Positions 34,535 through 42,240 of a stretch of 64,000 bases of DNA are shown in pieces (positions within the stretch are counted from its first letter, which is position 1; every line of letters begins with the position of its first letter). This stretch comes from Lachnospiraceae bacterium (GTDB lineage Bacteria; Bacillota; Clostridia; Lachnospirales; Lachnospiraceae). The DNA lies in NCBI GenBank assembly GCA_017430085.1, contig JAFRNR010000022.1, positions 19,614-83,613 of the forward strand, read 5' to 3'. The notes under the pieces were generated by a model. It had not been told where the DNA came from and did not search any database. It saw nothing but the letters and a program-made list of their open reading frames with translations. Both the position numbers and the translations under genes were made by a program.

Positions 34535-34613
34535 TGACAGGGGGACGGTTCTTTTGTGCAGGGGCCGCTGTGCCAACGGCCCGTCTGATGACAAAGGGAC
34601 AGTCCCTTTGTCA
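34535..34613. repeat. Dispersed palindrome, second two-part copy
   Basis: It has the same order as 27843-27904: GACAGGGGGACGGTTC, then GGGCCGCTG/CAACGGCCC. Here a perfect 12-base-arm palindrome (34589-34600 with 34602-34613, core AAAGGGACAGTCCCTTT) is added at the right. Confidence 0.8.
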
Positions 34614-34631
34614 CTATTTGCGAGGTAAAAC

Positions 34632-35294
34632 ATGTTATTCGGCAGACGAAAGAAGGACCGCCCGATCAGTTTTCAGGACAACGACCGCGGCCTGGTGCTG
34701 TACCGCTACGGCTCGGACCCGGAAGACCTGCCCTTAACGGCCGGCAGCCTGATCCTGGTGGCGCCCGGCCAGTACATTTTTATCATGAAGGGCAATGAAC
34801 TGACGGACGTGTGGGACCAGGGCGCCTACCGCCTGGGGCCGGAGATGTTTCCGCGCCTCGCGGATATCGGGGCGTTCCGGGATACCCCCTACGGCCCGAT
34901 GGACGCGGACCTCTATTTCGTCACCACCGACCCGGTCACCGAGCGGAAATGGGCCACGCGCACGCCGGCCCTGGTGCAGGAAGCCGGCCGGGTCTACCGC
35001 GTCCGCGCGTACGGCACGTACGACCTCCGCATCCACGACGTGATCGGCTTCATTCTGGACGTCTTCATCGACCGGGGCCTGAAAAACACCTTCGAAGTCA
35101 CGAACTTCCTTGCCACCCGCGCCGCCGGCGCCTTCACCGCCACCGTGAGCGAAATGAGCGTCCCCGTCACGGAGATCATCAACCACCCCGGCGAGATCTC
35201 CGGCCTCGTAAAGGAAAAAGCCAACCGCTCCCTCGTCGGCACCGGCATCGAACTTATCAATGTCCTGATCGAAGGCACCTCCCTTCCGGACTGA
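34632..35294 (+). CDS. SPFH-domain protein (short form)
   Basis: The 220-residue protein resembles the SPFH/band-7 proteins sometimes called virion-core-like. It has ILVAPGQYIFIMKGNELTDVWDQGAYRL at the start and FLATRAAGAFTATVSEMSVPVTEIINHPGEISGLVKEKANRSLVGTGIELINVLIE at the end of the SPFH fold. The relatives I recall are longer and end in a zinc ribbon. Here that part is missing, and a separate zinc-ribbon protein is encoded just upstream. It is probably membrane-associated and forms oligomers. Confidence 0.8.
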   Translation: MLFGRRKKDRPISFQDNDRGLVLYRYGSDPEDLPLTAGSLILVAPGQYIFIMKGNELTDVWDQGAYRLGPEMFPRLADIGAFRDTPYGPMDADLYFVTTDPVTERKWATRTPALVQEAGRVYRVRAYGTYDLRIHDVIGFILDVFIDRGLKNTFEVTNFLATRAAGAFTATVSEMSVPVTEIINHPGEISGLVKEKANRSLVGTGIELINVLIEGTSLPD

Positions 35295-35320
35295 CACATC
35301 CGTCGTCCGGTTTATACACG

Positions 35321-35342
35321 GGCGGCTCCGGCCGCCTTTTTT
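35321..35342 (+). terminator. Terminator of the SPFH gene
   Basis: GGCGGC (35321-35326) pairs with GCCGCC (35331-35336) around TCCG, followed by six T. Confidence 0.85.
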
Positions 35343-35352
35343 CGTGCGCCAA

Positions 35353-35391
35353 AACAGGGCCAAAAGAGGACAGTCCCCAAATGGCCCTGTT
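35353..35391. repeat. Dispersed palindrome with GGACAGTCC core
   Basis: AACAGGGCCA (35353-35362) pairs with TGGCCCTGTT (35382-35391) and encloses GGACAGTCC. It is related to the second palindrome at 32489-32501. Confidence 0.75.
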
Positions 35392-35487
35392 CCGGGTTTT
35401 CGGCATTGACAAGGGGGAGGGGGAAGGGTATTCTTATAATGGCGGCGTTCGGGCGCCGGATGATCACGGTAAAGGAGCGGATGGCTT

Positions 35488-36327
35488 ATGAGAGAGATAC
35501 TTTCCGTTCAGGAACTGCAGAATAAGTGCGTGGACCTGAGGAAAAAGGTGGTGGATATGATCTGCAAGGCGGGGTCGGGGCACCCCGGCGGATCGCTGTC
35601 CGTGGCGGAATTCGTCACGGCGTGCTACTGGCATGAACTGGACGTGGATCCGCAGGATCCGCAGTGGCCCGGCCGCGACCGCTTCGTGCTGTCAAAGGGC
35701 CACGTGGCGCCCGCGCAGTACGCGGCGCTGGCCATGAAGGGGTTTTTCCCGGAAGAACTGCTGGATACGCTCCGCAAGGAGGGGTCTCCGCTGCAGGGCC
35801 ATCCGTCCATGACCAAGTGCCCCGGCATCGACATCTCGACCGGCTCGCTGGGCCAGGGCCTGGCCTGCGCCGTCGGCATGGCGCTGGCGGCGAAGATGGA
35901 CGGCGCCTCCTACCGCGTCTACTGCGCGGTGGGCGACGGCGAAGCCCAGGAAGGCGAGATTTGGGAGGCCGCCAACACGGCGCACAAATACAAACTGGAC
36001 AACCTCGTGGTCTTCCTGGACCACAACGGCCTGCAGATCGACGGCCCCTGCGACGAAGTCATGCCGAACGGCGACCTCGGCGCGAAATTCCGCGCCTTCG
36101 GCTTCGACATCTACGAGATCGACGGCAACGACATGGAGCAGATGGTCGCGGCCCTCGACCTGGCCCGCGCGGTGAAGAACGGGAAGCCCAAATGCATCCT
36201 TGGCCACACGGTGAAGGGCAAGGGCGTTTCCTTCATGGAGAACGCGGTCGGCTGGCACGGCACGGCGCCGAGCCCGGCGGAACGCGATCAGGCGCTGGCC
36301 GAACTGGATCGGCAGTACGTGAAATAA
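35488..36327 (+). CDS. Transketolase, N-terminal (thiamine diphosphate) subunit
   Basis: A 279-residue subunit of a split transketolase. It carries GHPGGSLSVAEFVTACYW, DRFVLSKGHVAPAQYA, and the thiamine diphosphate motif GDGEAQEGEIWEAANTAHKYKLDNLVVFLDHN. With the partner encoded next it moves two-carbon units in the non-oxidative pentose phosphate pathway. AAAGGAG lies about 10 bases before the ATG. Confidence 0.95.
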   Translation: MREILSVQELQNKCVDLRKKVVDMICKAGSGHPGGSLSVAEFVTACYWHELDVDPQDPQWPGRDRFVLSKGHVAPAQYAALAMKGFFPEELLDTLRKEGSPLQGHPSMTKCPGIDISTGSLGQGLACAVGMALAAKMDGASYRVYCAVGDGEAQEGEIWEAANTAHKYKLDNLVVFLDHNGLQIDGPCDEVMPNGDLGAKFRAFGFDIYEIDGNDMEQMVAALDLARAVKNGKPKCILGHTVKGKGVSFMENAVGWHGTAPSPAERDQALAELDRQYVK

Positions 36328-36340
36328 GGGGGTGCCGGAA

Positions 36341-37282
36341 ATGAGTGAAGTGGTGAAAAAAGCGACCCGGGACGGCTTCGGCGAAGCCATCACCGAACTG
36401 GGCCTGGCTGACAGAAATATCGTAGTCATCGACATGGACCTGGGCAAATCCTGCAAGACCGGCCAGTTCATGAAAGCCTGTCCGGACCAGTATTTCGACG
36501 TGGGCATCGCGGAACAGAACGGTGCCGGACTGGCAGCCGGCCTGGCTTCCTGCGGCAAGATCCCCTACGTGGTGACGTATGCGGCCTTCAGCTCCATGCG
36601 CATGCTGGAGATGATCCGCCAGGAAGTGTGCTACACGAACCTGAACGTCCGGATCATCGGCGCGCACGGCGGCTTCACGCCCGCATATGACGGCGCCAGC
36701 CACCAGGCCATCGAGGACATGGGCATCCTGCGGACGATCCCGAACATGACGGTCGTCATGCCGTCGGACTACGTCTCCGCGAAGAAGCTCGTGACCGCGT
36801 CGGCCTATTATGAAGGCCCGCTGTACCTGCGCCTGACCCGTGACGCGATCCCGGTGCTGTACGGCGAAGACGAGGAATTCGTGATCGGCAAGGCGCACCT
36901 TGTCCGCGAGGGCGGTGACGCGGCCATCCTGGCCAACGGCGACACGGTCCGCAAGGCCGTCGAAGCGGCGGACCTGCTGGCGGCGGACGGCATCCGCACC
37001 CGCGTGCTGGACGTCCACACCATCAAGCCGCTGGACGCGGAAGCGGTGACGAAGGCCCTGACGGAGATCGGCAAAGTCGTGACCGTGGAAGACCACAACA
37101 TCATCGGCGGCCTGGGCAGCGCGGTCTGTGAAGTCGCGGCGGAACTGGGCTGCGGCAAGGTGCGGCGCATCGGCGTGCAGGACCGTTTCGGCGAAAGCGC
37201 CCCGTACGAGCGGCTGCTGGAGAAAAACGGCATCACGGCGGAAAATATCGCCCGGACGGCAAAGGAACTGATCGGGAGATAA
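36341..37282 (+). CDS. Transketolase, C-terminal (pyrimidine-binding) subunit
   Basis: The 313-residue partner subunit has the pyrimidine-binding half (FDVGIAEQNGAGLAAGLASCGKIPYVVTYAAF, where the Glu activates thiamine) and the C-terminal domain (LDVHTIKPLDAEAVTKALTEIGKVVTVEDHNIIGGLGSAV). The start is ATG 36341, after AAGGGGG; GTG at 36332 is in frame. The gap to the N-terminal gene is 13 bases, so the subunits are made together. Confidence 0.95.
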   Translation: MSEVVKKATRDGFGEAITELGLADRNIVVIDMDLGKSCKTGQFMKACPDQYFDVGIAEQNGAGLAAGLASCGKIPYVVTYAAFSSMRMLEMIRQEVCYTNLNVRIIGAHGGFTPAYDGASHQAIEDMGILRTIPNMTVVMPSDYVSAKKLVTASAYYEGPLYLRLTRDAIPVLYGEDEEFVIGKAHLVREGGDAAILANGDTVRKAVEAADLLAADGIRTRVLDVHTIKPLDAEAVTKALTEIGKVVTVEDHNIIGGLGSAVCEVAAELGCGKVRRIGVQDRFGESAPYERLLEKNGITAENIARTAKELIGR

Positions 37283-37304
37283 GAAACGTCCCGTATCTTT
37301 GATA

Positions 37305-37350
37305 AATGGGATCCTGCTCATTAAAAAATGGGCGGGATCCCATGTTTTTA
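37305..37350 (+). terminator. Terminator of the transketolase operon
   Basis: ATGGGATCC (37306-37314) pairs with GGATCCCAT (37335-37343), then GTTTTTA. Confidence 0.75.
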
Positions 37351-37379
37351 TTGACGAAAGACGATCAAAGCGTTACAAT
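37351..37379 (+). promoter_or_regulatory. Promoter of the SDR gene
   Basis: TTGACG (37351-37356)-N17-TACAAT (37374-37379), directly after the terminator and about 37 bases before the start codon. Confidence 0.85.
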
Positions 37380-37416
37380 GTTCCCGCAAATGATTAATTC
37401 CCTCAGGAGGCAAAAA

Positions 37417-38160
37417 ATGGGAAAATTAGACGGAAAAGTAGCAATCGTTACCGGTTCCACTTCCGGTATGGGTCGTGAGACGGCTTTCCTGTTCGCGAAG
37501 GAAGGCGCCAAGGTCGTCGTGACCGGCCGCAACGAAGCCCGCGCCAAAGCGGTCGTGGACCAGATCAAGGCCGACGGCGGCGAAGCCATCTACGTCCTGG
37601 CCGATGCGGCCGACAGCAATTTCGCGCAGGTCATCTTCGACAAGACCATGGAAGCCTACGGCACCATCGACGTCCTGATGAACAACGCCGGCATGCTGTC
37701 TCTGGCTCAGTTCGCCACCATCACCGAAAAGGAATTCATGGATGACATCTATATCAACGTCACCAGCGCGCTGATGCTGAGCCAGAAGGTCGCTCCGGTC
37801 ATGCAGGCCAAGGGCGACGGCCACATCATCAACGTGGCTTCCATCGTCGGCTGGGCGGCCCACTGGGGCTTCGTGGCCTACGTCACCAGCAAGCACGCGA
37901 TGGTCGGCCTGACCAAGGCCATGGCCAACGAGCTGGCTCCCACGATCCACGTCAACGGCATCTGCCCCGGCGCGATCAAGACCGCCATGCTGGCTTCCGT
38001 CGGCGGCGAGGACGTGTTCCAGCCCATGATCGACCGCACCTGCCTGCACCGTCTGGGCGAAGGCGAAGAGATCGCGAAGGTCGCCCTGTTCCTGGCGACC
38101 ACCGATTCCTCCTTCGTGGACGGCCAGCTGATCCGTGTGGACGGCGGCGTCGATGTCTGA
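37417..38160 (+). CDS. Short-chain dehydrogenase/reductase (SDR)
   Basis: A 247-residue NAD(P)-dependent oxidoreductase of the classical SDR type: TGSTSGMG cofactor motif near residue 12, NNAG, the catalytic Ser in NVASIVG, YVTSK (Tyr and Lys of the active site), and a C-terminal DGQLIRVDGG. The start at 37417 has CAGGAGG. It is transcribed alone between its own promoter and terminator. Basic Arg near TGRNEAR suggests preference for NADP, by analogy. The substrate is not predictable. Confidence 0.93.
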   Translation: MGKLDGKVAIVTGSTSGMGRETAFLFAKEGAKVVVTGRNEARAKAVVDQIKADGGEAIYVLADAADSNFAQVIFDKTMEAYGTIDVLMNNAGMLSLAQFATITEKEFMDDIYINVTSALMLSQKVAPVMQAKGDGHIINVASIVGWAAHWGFVAYVTSKHAMVGLTKAMANELAPTIHVNGICPGAIKTAMLASVGGEDVFQPMIDRTCLHRLGEGEEIAKVALFLATTDSSFVDGQLIRVDGGVDV

Positions 38161-38204
38161 TCGGATCTGACCGAAGGGCAGGAGAGAAAACCTGTTCCCA
38201 TCAC

Positions 38205-38250
38205 AAAAGAAGGACGCCTCCGCGCTGCGCGCGGGACGTCCTTCTCTTTT
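38205..38250. terminator. Bidirectional terminator between SDR and the OCD-like gene
   Basis: AAAAGAAGGACG (38205-38216) pairs with CGTCCTTC (38237-38244) followed by TCTTTT, with an inner GC-rich stem. Confidence 0.8.
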
Positions 38251-38307
38251 GGTTTCTCTCCGGATTGTTCCCGGAAACTTCCCGTCTCTTAAACGGCGAT
38301 TCCGGCT

Positions 38308-39327
38308 TCAATGCCAGTAGGGCAGCCTGGTCCCAATCCCCTCCGCCAACGCTTTTTTGTAGCAGCGGGTCGTAACCGCCAGGTCCAGAATACCGGTCCC
38401 GACCGCGTTAAAATAAATGATCTCCTCGTCATTTTCGCGGCCCGGCTTCTTCCCGCAGAGGATCGCGCCGAGCTGCGCATGAATGTCTTCATCCTTGATT
38501 TCGCCTTCGTGGGCCATAATGGCAACGGTTGAGATCAGGCGGTGTTTGATCGTTTCCCAGTTGTCCACCACGATTTTGGACGCTTTGCGCACGCAGTCCT
38601 TCGTCACCTCATAGTCCGCCATGTTCATCAGGAGACACCCCTTCTTAAGCCAGGCGGAATGAATGAACGGTTCGTTGGCCAGCGTTACACAGACCGTAAT
38701 ATCGCTGTCGCGGACGGCCTCCTCGGGATCGGCCACGGGGATGAACTGCACGTCCGGATATTTGGCCCGGCCTTCCTCCGCAAATTTTTCGGAGCTTTCC
38801 GGCCGGATATCGTAGACGTAAACTTTTCGGATGCCGGGACGGACAAGCAGCGCCGCCTCCAGCTGGGTTCGGCCCTGTGCGCCGGCGCCGCAGATCGTCA
38901 TGACGGAAGAATCCTCCCGGCTCAGGAGTTCTATGGCCACGCCTCCGGATGCGCCGGTGCGCTTGGCGGAAACGGCGGTTCCGTCCGCGATGCAGAGCGG
39001 GAGTTTTGTGTCGCAGTCATTCAGAATCACGGTCACACTGGCCCGGGGGAGTCCTTTTTTGTAGTTCATCGGCCCGCTCCCGATCCACTTGATCCCGGCC
39101 ATCTGGTATTCCCCGCCGATCATGCCCGGCATCGCGTTGATCCGGCCGTACATGTTTTCGTCCTCCGGCGTCTTGCCCCAGCGCATCGCGAGCTTTCCGG
39201 GCGTCAGCACGTCCCCCTCTTCGGTCAGAATGTAAGCCCGCTTCACGTCATGGATCACGGCCTTCATGTCCGAGGCTCCCAGCTTGTCCATGTCCTCATC
39301 ATTCAGATACAGAATATCAACTTTCAT
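38308..39327 (-). CDS. Ornithine cyclodeaminase/mu-crystallin family protein
   Basis: A 339-residue NAD(P)-binding protein with Rossmann motif ICGAGAQGRTQLEAAL, the family Lys/Arg substrate region (MAGIKWIGSGPMNYKKGLPRASVTVIL) and the core DGTAVSAKRTGASGGVA. Members deaminate and cyclise ornithine, reduce cyclic imines or act as alanine dehydrogenases. It is the last gene of the minus-strand operon with the opine-type dehydrogenase, so it may reduce or open a cyclic imine made from the imported compound. It lies 52 bases after the preceding gene. Confidence 0.88.
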   Translation of the reverse strand: MKVDILYLNDEDMDKLGASDMKAVIHDVKRAYILTEEGDVLTPGKLAMRWGKTPEDENMYGRINAMPGMIGGEYQMAGIKWIGSGPMNYKKGLPRASVTVILNDCDTKLPLCIADGTAVSAKRTGASGGVAIELLSREDSSVMTICGAGAQGRTQLEAALLVRPGIRKVYVYDIRPESSEKFAEEGRAKYPDVQFIPVADPEEAVRDSDITVCVTLANEPFIHSAWLKKGCLLMNMADYEVTKDCVRKASKIVVDNWETIKHRLISTVAIMAHEGEIKDEDIHAQLGAILCGKKPGRENDEEIIYFNAVGTGILDLAVTTRCYKKALAEGIGTRLPYWH

Positions 39328-39379
39328 TTTTTCTCCTTTTCTTTACGGCCCGGTGCGCCCGACTGTCACGGCAGGCGCT

Positions 39380-40471
39380 TTATGCTTCCCCGGTTTCGAA
39401 GAACCGTGCCACCTGCTCCCGCGACATTCCCCGGATCCCCAGGTTTTCGGCACAGCGGCCCTCCGCCCGGAAATCCCGGTGAAAAAGGCTCGACGCCAGT
39501 GTGATCACGGCATCCATGTTCGGCACCGGCACCCCGGCAATATGCCCCAGTTCCGACAGGGGGACCAGGCTCATCGGCACGTCCTCCGTCAGGTAGCGGG
39601 CTTCAATGGAATGCGGCGCCATAATCTCAAAATAGGCCTCATTGTGCTGGATCAGCTCATACAGGTCCCGGCCTTCCGTTTCATAAGACTGTCTCAGCCA
39701 GTCCTCCGCGCTGAGCACCGGCGTCTGATAAGCAGCCGCCACGGCCAGCCGTTCCTCGTCGATCTGATGGACCAGGGCGGCGACGGAGGGGGTGATCCCG
39801 TCAATATAATAGCGGTACCCGCGCGGATCGTTTTCAATGCGTCCGACGTTCAGCAGCACCGGCGTGGGGTGGAAGAGCGCGCCGATATTCGACAGGCTCG
39901 TCTCCAGACAGTTTGCGGCCGGTTTAAACTGCGGATAGTACGGATGCAGTGCGTCCAGCACTTCCTGCGTCCGGTTTGCCGGGAAGGCGCCCAGGGCCAC
40001 CTCTTTTTTTATCCCGTAGATCTCCACGGACGCGCCGCCCGTCCTCCGGCAGGAATAGATCAGCGTCTGCGTTTCCGCCACGATGATCCGCGCCTGACAG
40101 CCTTCCTTCCGGACCGTGTTCAGAAACTCCAGCGCACCGCCGGTCCTGCCGGGATTCAGGACCACGATCTGGTCATCCCGCAGGGCGGAGGCCGCCGCCT
40201 TTGCGATCAGCCTGTGGGTGAAGGACGGCGTGACGACCAGGATCAGTTCGGCTTCGGCGATCGCCGCGGGAACGTCCGTCGTCAGCAGGTTCAGGGTCTG
40301 ATGCACGGTGACGCCGTCCTTCGTCAGCTCAATGCCGCCGTTTTCCTCCAGATCCTTCAGATACTGCGGAAACAGGTCGCACAGATTGACCGCAGCGCCC
40401 CGGCCGGCCAGATAAGCGGCCATGGCACACCCGCCGTTTCCGGCTCCGATGACTGCAATCGGGGTTCCCAT
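39380..40471 (-). CDS. Octopine/nopaline dehydrogenase family protein
   Basis: The 363-residue enzyme has an N-terminal Rossmann fold (IAVIGAGNGGCAMAAYLAGRGA) and the C-terminal helical opine-dehydrogenase domain, with catalytic His in LFHPTPVLLN and downstream YYIDGITPSVAALVHQIDEER. Members join or split an amino acid and a 2-oxoacid (opines) using NAD(P)H. It is encoded just 2 bases after HyuB, so it works with it. In a catabolic operon, oxidation of an N-carboxyalkyl amino acid is likely. Confidence 0.88.
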   Translation of the reverse strand: MGTPIAVIGAGNGGCAMAAYLAGRGAAVNLCDLFPQYLKDLEENGGIELTKDGVTVHQTLNLLTTDVPAAIAEAELILVVTPSFTHRLIAKAAASALRDDQIVVLNPGRTGGALEFLNTVRKEGCQARIIVAETQTLIYSCRRTGGASVEIYGIKKEVALGAFPANRTQEVLDALHPYYPQFKPAANCLETSLSNIGALFHPTPVLLNVGRIENDPRGYRYYIDGITPSVAALVHQIDEERLAVAAAYQTPVLSAEDWLRQSYETEGRDLYELIQHNEAYFEIMAPHSIEARYLTEDVPMSLVPLSELGHIAGVPVPNMDAVITLASSLFHRDFRAEGRCAENLGIRGMSREQVARFFETGEA

Positions 40472-40473
40472 GT

Positions 40474-42222
40474 TTATTTCCTCCGTGCTTCTCTCAGTTT
40501 CTCTGTCGCTTCCTCATCCACGGTCCGGGTCTTCCGGTCAATGACTACGCCGTAAAGCTCCCGGGCGTTCTCTGCGCTGACCTTCTCATGGATCACGTCT
40601 TCCAGGACCGCTTCCGGTCTCCTCCTGAGCGGATCGCCGTAGCCGCCCGAGCCGGGGGTCTGCGCGCTCATGATGTCGCCCTCCTTCAGCTGGATCTCGG
40701 AGGATTTCGCGGAGGGAAGGACCTTCTCCTGCGGCGTGTCCGGATTGATCACGAAGCGTCCGGTCGCCCCGGGACAGCCGCCCTTAAGCCCCCAGGGAGC
40801 CACTTTCTGGCGGTCGCCGTGCGATCCGAACACGGTATCCTGGAGGATCCGGTAGTCTCTGCGGTATCCCAGGCCGCCCCGGAATTCCCCGGCTCCGCCG
40901 GAATCGTTCCGGATCTCATAGCGGTCCACCATAATCGGATATTCGGCCTCCATGCATTCGATCGGCAGGTTGGAGGAGTTGGTGATATGCACGTGGACGC
41001 CGTCCAGGCCGTCCTTGTTGTAGCGGGCGCCGAACCCGCCGCCGAGGGACTCCGGATAGACGAAAAACCGGTCGTTTTTCACGTCGTTTCCGGAGAAGAT
41101 GACCGTCGTGACCGCGCTGTTGCAGCCCGCCATGACCTGCTTGGGGACGATCTGCGCCATCGCGCCGAATACAACGTCCGCTACCCGCTGGCAGGCGTCG
41201 GTCCTGGCCCCGCAGGCGCCGGGCACCTTCGGATTTACCAGTGTGCCGGGCGGCGCATAGACGTCGATCGCACGGTAAAAGCCGCCGTTCGGAGGCAGGT
41301 GCGGGTCTACGATCGCTTTCATGGAATAGAAGACCGTCGCTTTCAGGGCGTTTTCCACCACGTTCACGGCGCCCTTGACCTGAGGGGCCGTACCGGTAAA
41401 GTCCAGATGCACGCTGTCGTCTTTGACCGTAAGCTTCAGATGGATCGGCACGCGCTTGCCGATATCAATGCCGTCGTCGTCCATGTAGTCTTCAAATTCA
41501 TACAGCCCGTTCGGAATGACCCGGATCCCGGCGCGCATCTTCCGCTCCCCGTAATCCAGCAGTTCCTCCATGCCGGAGAGCACGATATCCCGGCCGTACT
41601 TGTTGATGATATCCACCGTCCGCTCTGCGCCGATCGTATTGGCCGCCACCTGCGCCATGATGTCGCCGGTCCGTTCAAAGGCCGTCCGGCAGTTCAGCTT
41701 GATGATATCCATGACATCTTCGATCAGCTTCCCCTCCTTCATGATCAGGGTCGGTGGGATCCGGAGACCTTCCTGGAAGATACTGGTGCTGTCGCCGGAC
41801 ATGCTGCCCGGCACCCGGCCGCCCACATCGCTGTGGTGCGCGATATTCGCCACATAGGCCACCACCTCCCCGTCATGGAAAATAGGGGCCGCCAGCGTAA
41901 TATCCGGCAGATGCGTGCCGCCGCCGTTATACGGGTCGTTGGCTACGAACATATCCCCGGGATGGATCTCCGACGGATCGTATTTCCGGTTGATCTCCTT
42001 GACGATCCCCAGCATGGATCCCAGATGCACCGGGATATGCTCCGCCTGGGCTATCGTCTCGCCTTTGGCGTTGAAAATAGCGCAGGAGCAGTCTTTTCTT
42101 TCCTTAATGTTTGTGGAATACGCGGTTCTGACCAGTATGCCGCCCATTTCCTCCGCAATGGACATGAAGGCGTTGCTTAATACTTCAACCGTGATCGGAT
42201 CGACTTTTATCCGGTTAAACAT
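40474..42222 (-). CDS. Hydantoinase B/oxoprolinase-family subunit
   Basis: This 582-residue protein is the HyuB-type subunit of ATP-dependent ring-opening or carboxylating enzymes (N-methylhydantoinase, 5-oxoprolinase, acetone and acetophenone carboxylases). Family segments are PITVEVLSNAFMSIAEEMGGILVRTAYS, RKDCSCAIFNAKGETIAQAEHIPVHLGSM, HPGDMFVANDPYNGGGTHLPDI and GGYGDPLRR near the end. It pairs with HyuA, encoded 18 bases upstream. Substrate class is not fixed; the operon suggests a cyclic amide or related N-compound. Confidence 0.92.
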   Translation of the reverse strand: MFNRIKVDPITVEVLSNAFMSIAEEMGGILVRTAYSTNIKERKDCSCAIFNAKGETIAQAEHIPVHLGSMLGIVKEINRKYDPSEIHPGDMFVANDPYNGGGTHLPDITLAAPIFHDGEVVAYVANIAHHSDVGGRVPGSMSGDSTSIFQEGLRIPPTLIMKEGKLIEDVMDIIKLNCRTAFERTGDIMAQVAANTIGAERTVDIINKYGRDIVLSGMEELLDYGERKMRAGIRVIPNGLYEFEDYMDDDGIDIGKRVPIHLKLTVKDDSVHLDFTGTAPQVKGAVNVVENALKATVFYSMKAIVDPHLPPNGGFYRAIDVYAPPGTLVNPKVPGACGARTDACQRVADVVFGAMAQIVPKQVMAGCNSAVTTVIFSGNDVKNDRFFVYPESLGGGFGARYNKDGLDGVHVHITNSSNLPIECMEAEYPIMVDRYEIRNDSGGAGEFRGGLGYRRDYRILQDTVFGSHGDRQKVAPWGLKGGCPGATGRFVINPDTPQEKVLPSAKSSEIQLKEGDIMSAQTPGSGGYGDPLRRRPEAVLEDVIHEKVSAENARELYGVVIDRKTRTVDEEATEKLREARRK

Positions 42223-42240
42223 GTGCGTCCTCCCCCTTTC

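Noticed and set aside
35406..35440. TTGACA and TATAAT before the transketolase genes
   Set aside because: The boxes are separated by 23 bases, too far for a normal sigma-A promoter; no better -35 lies at 17 bases, so the promoter stays unassigned.
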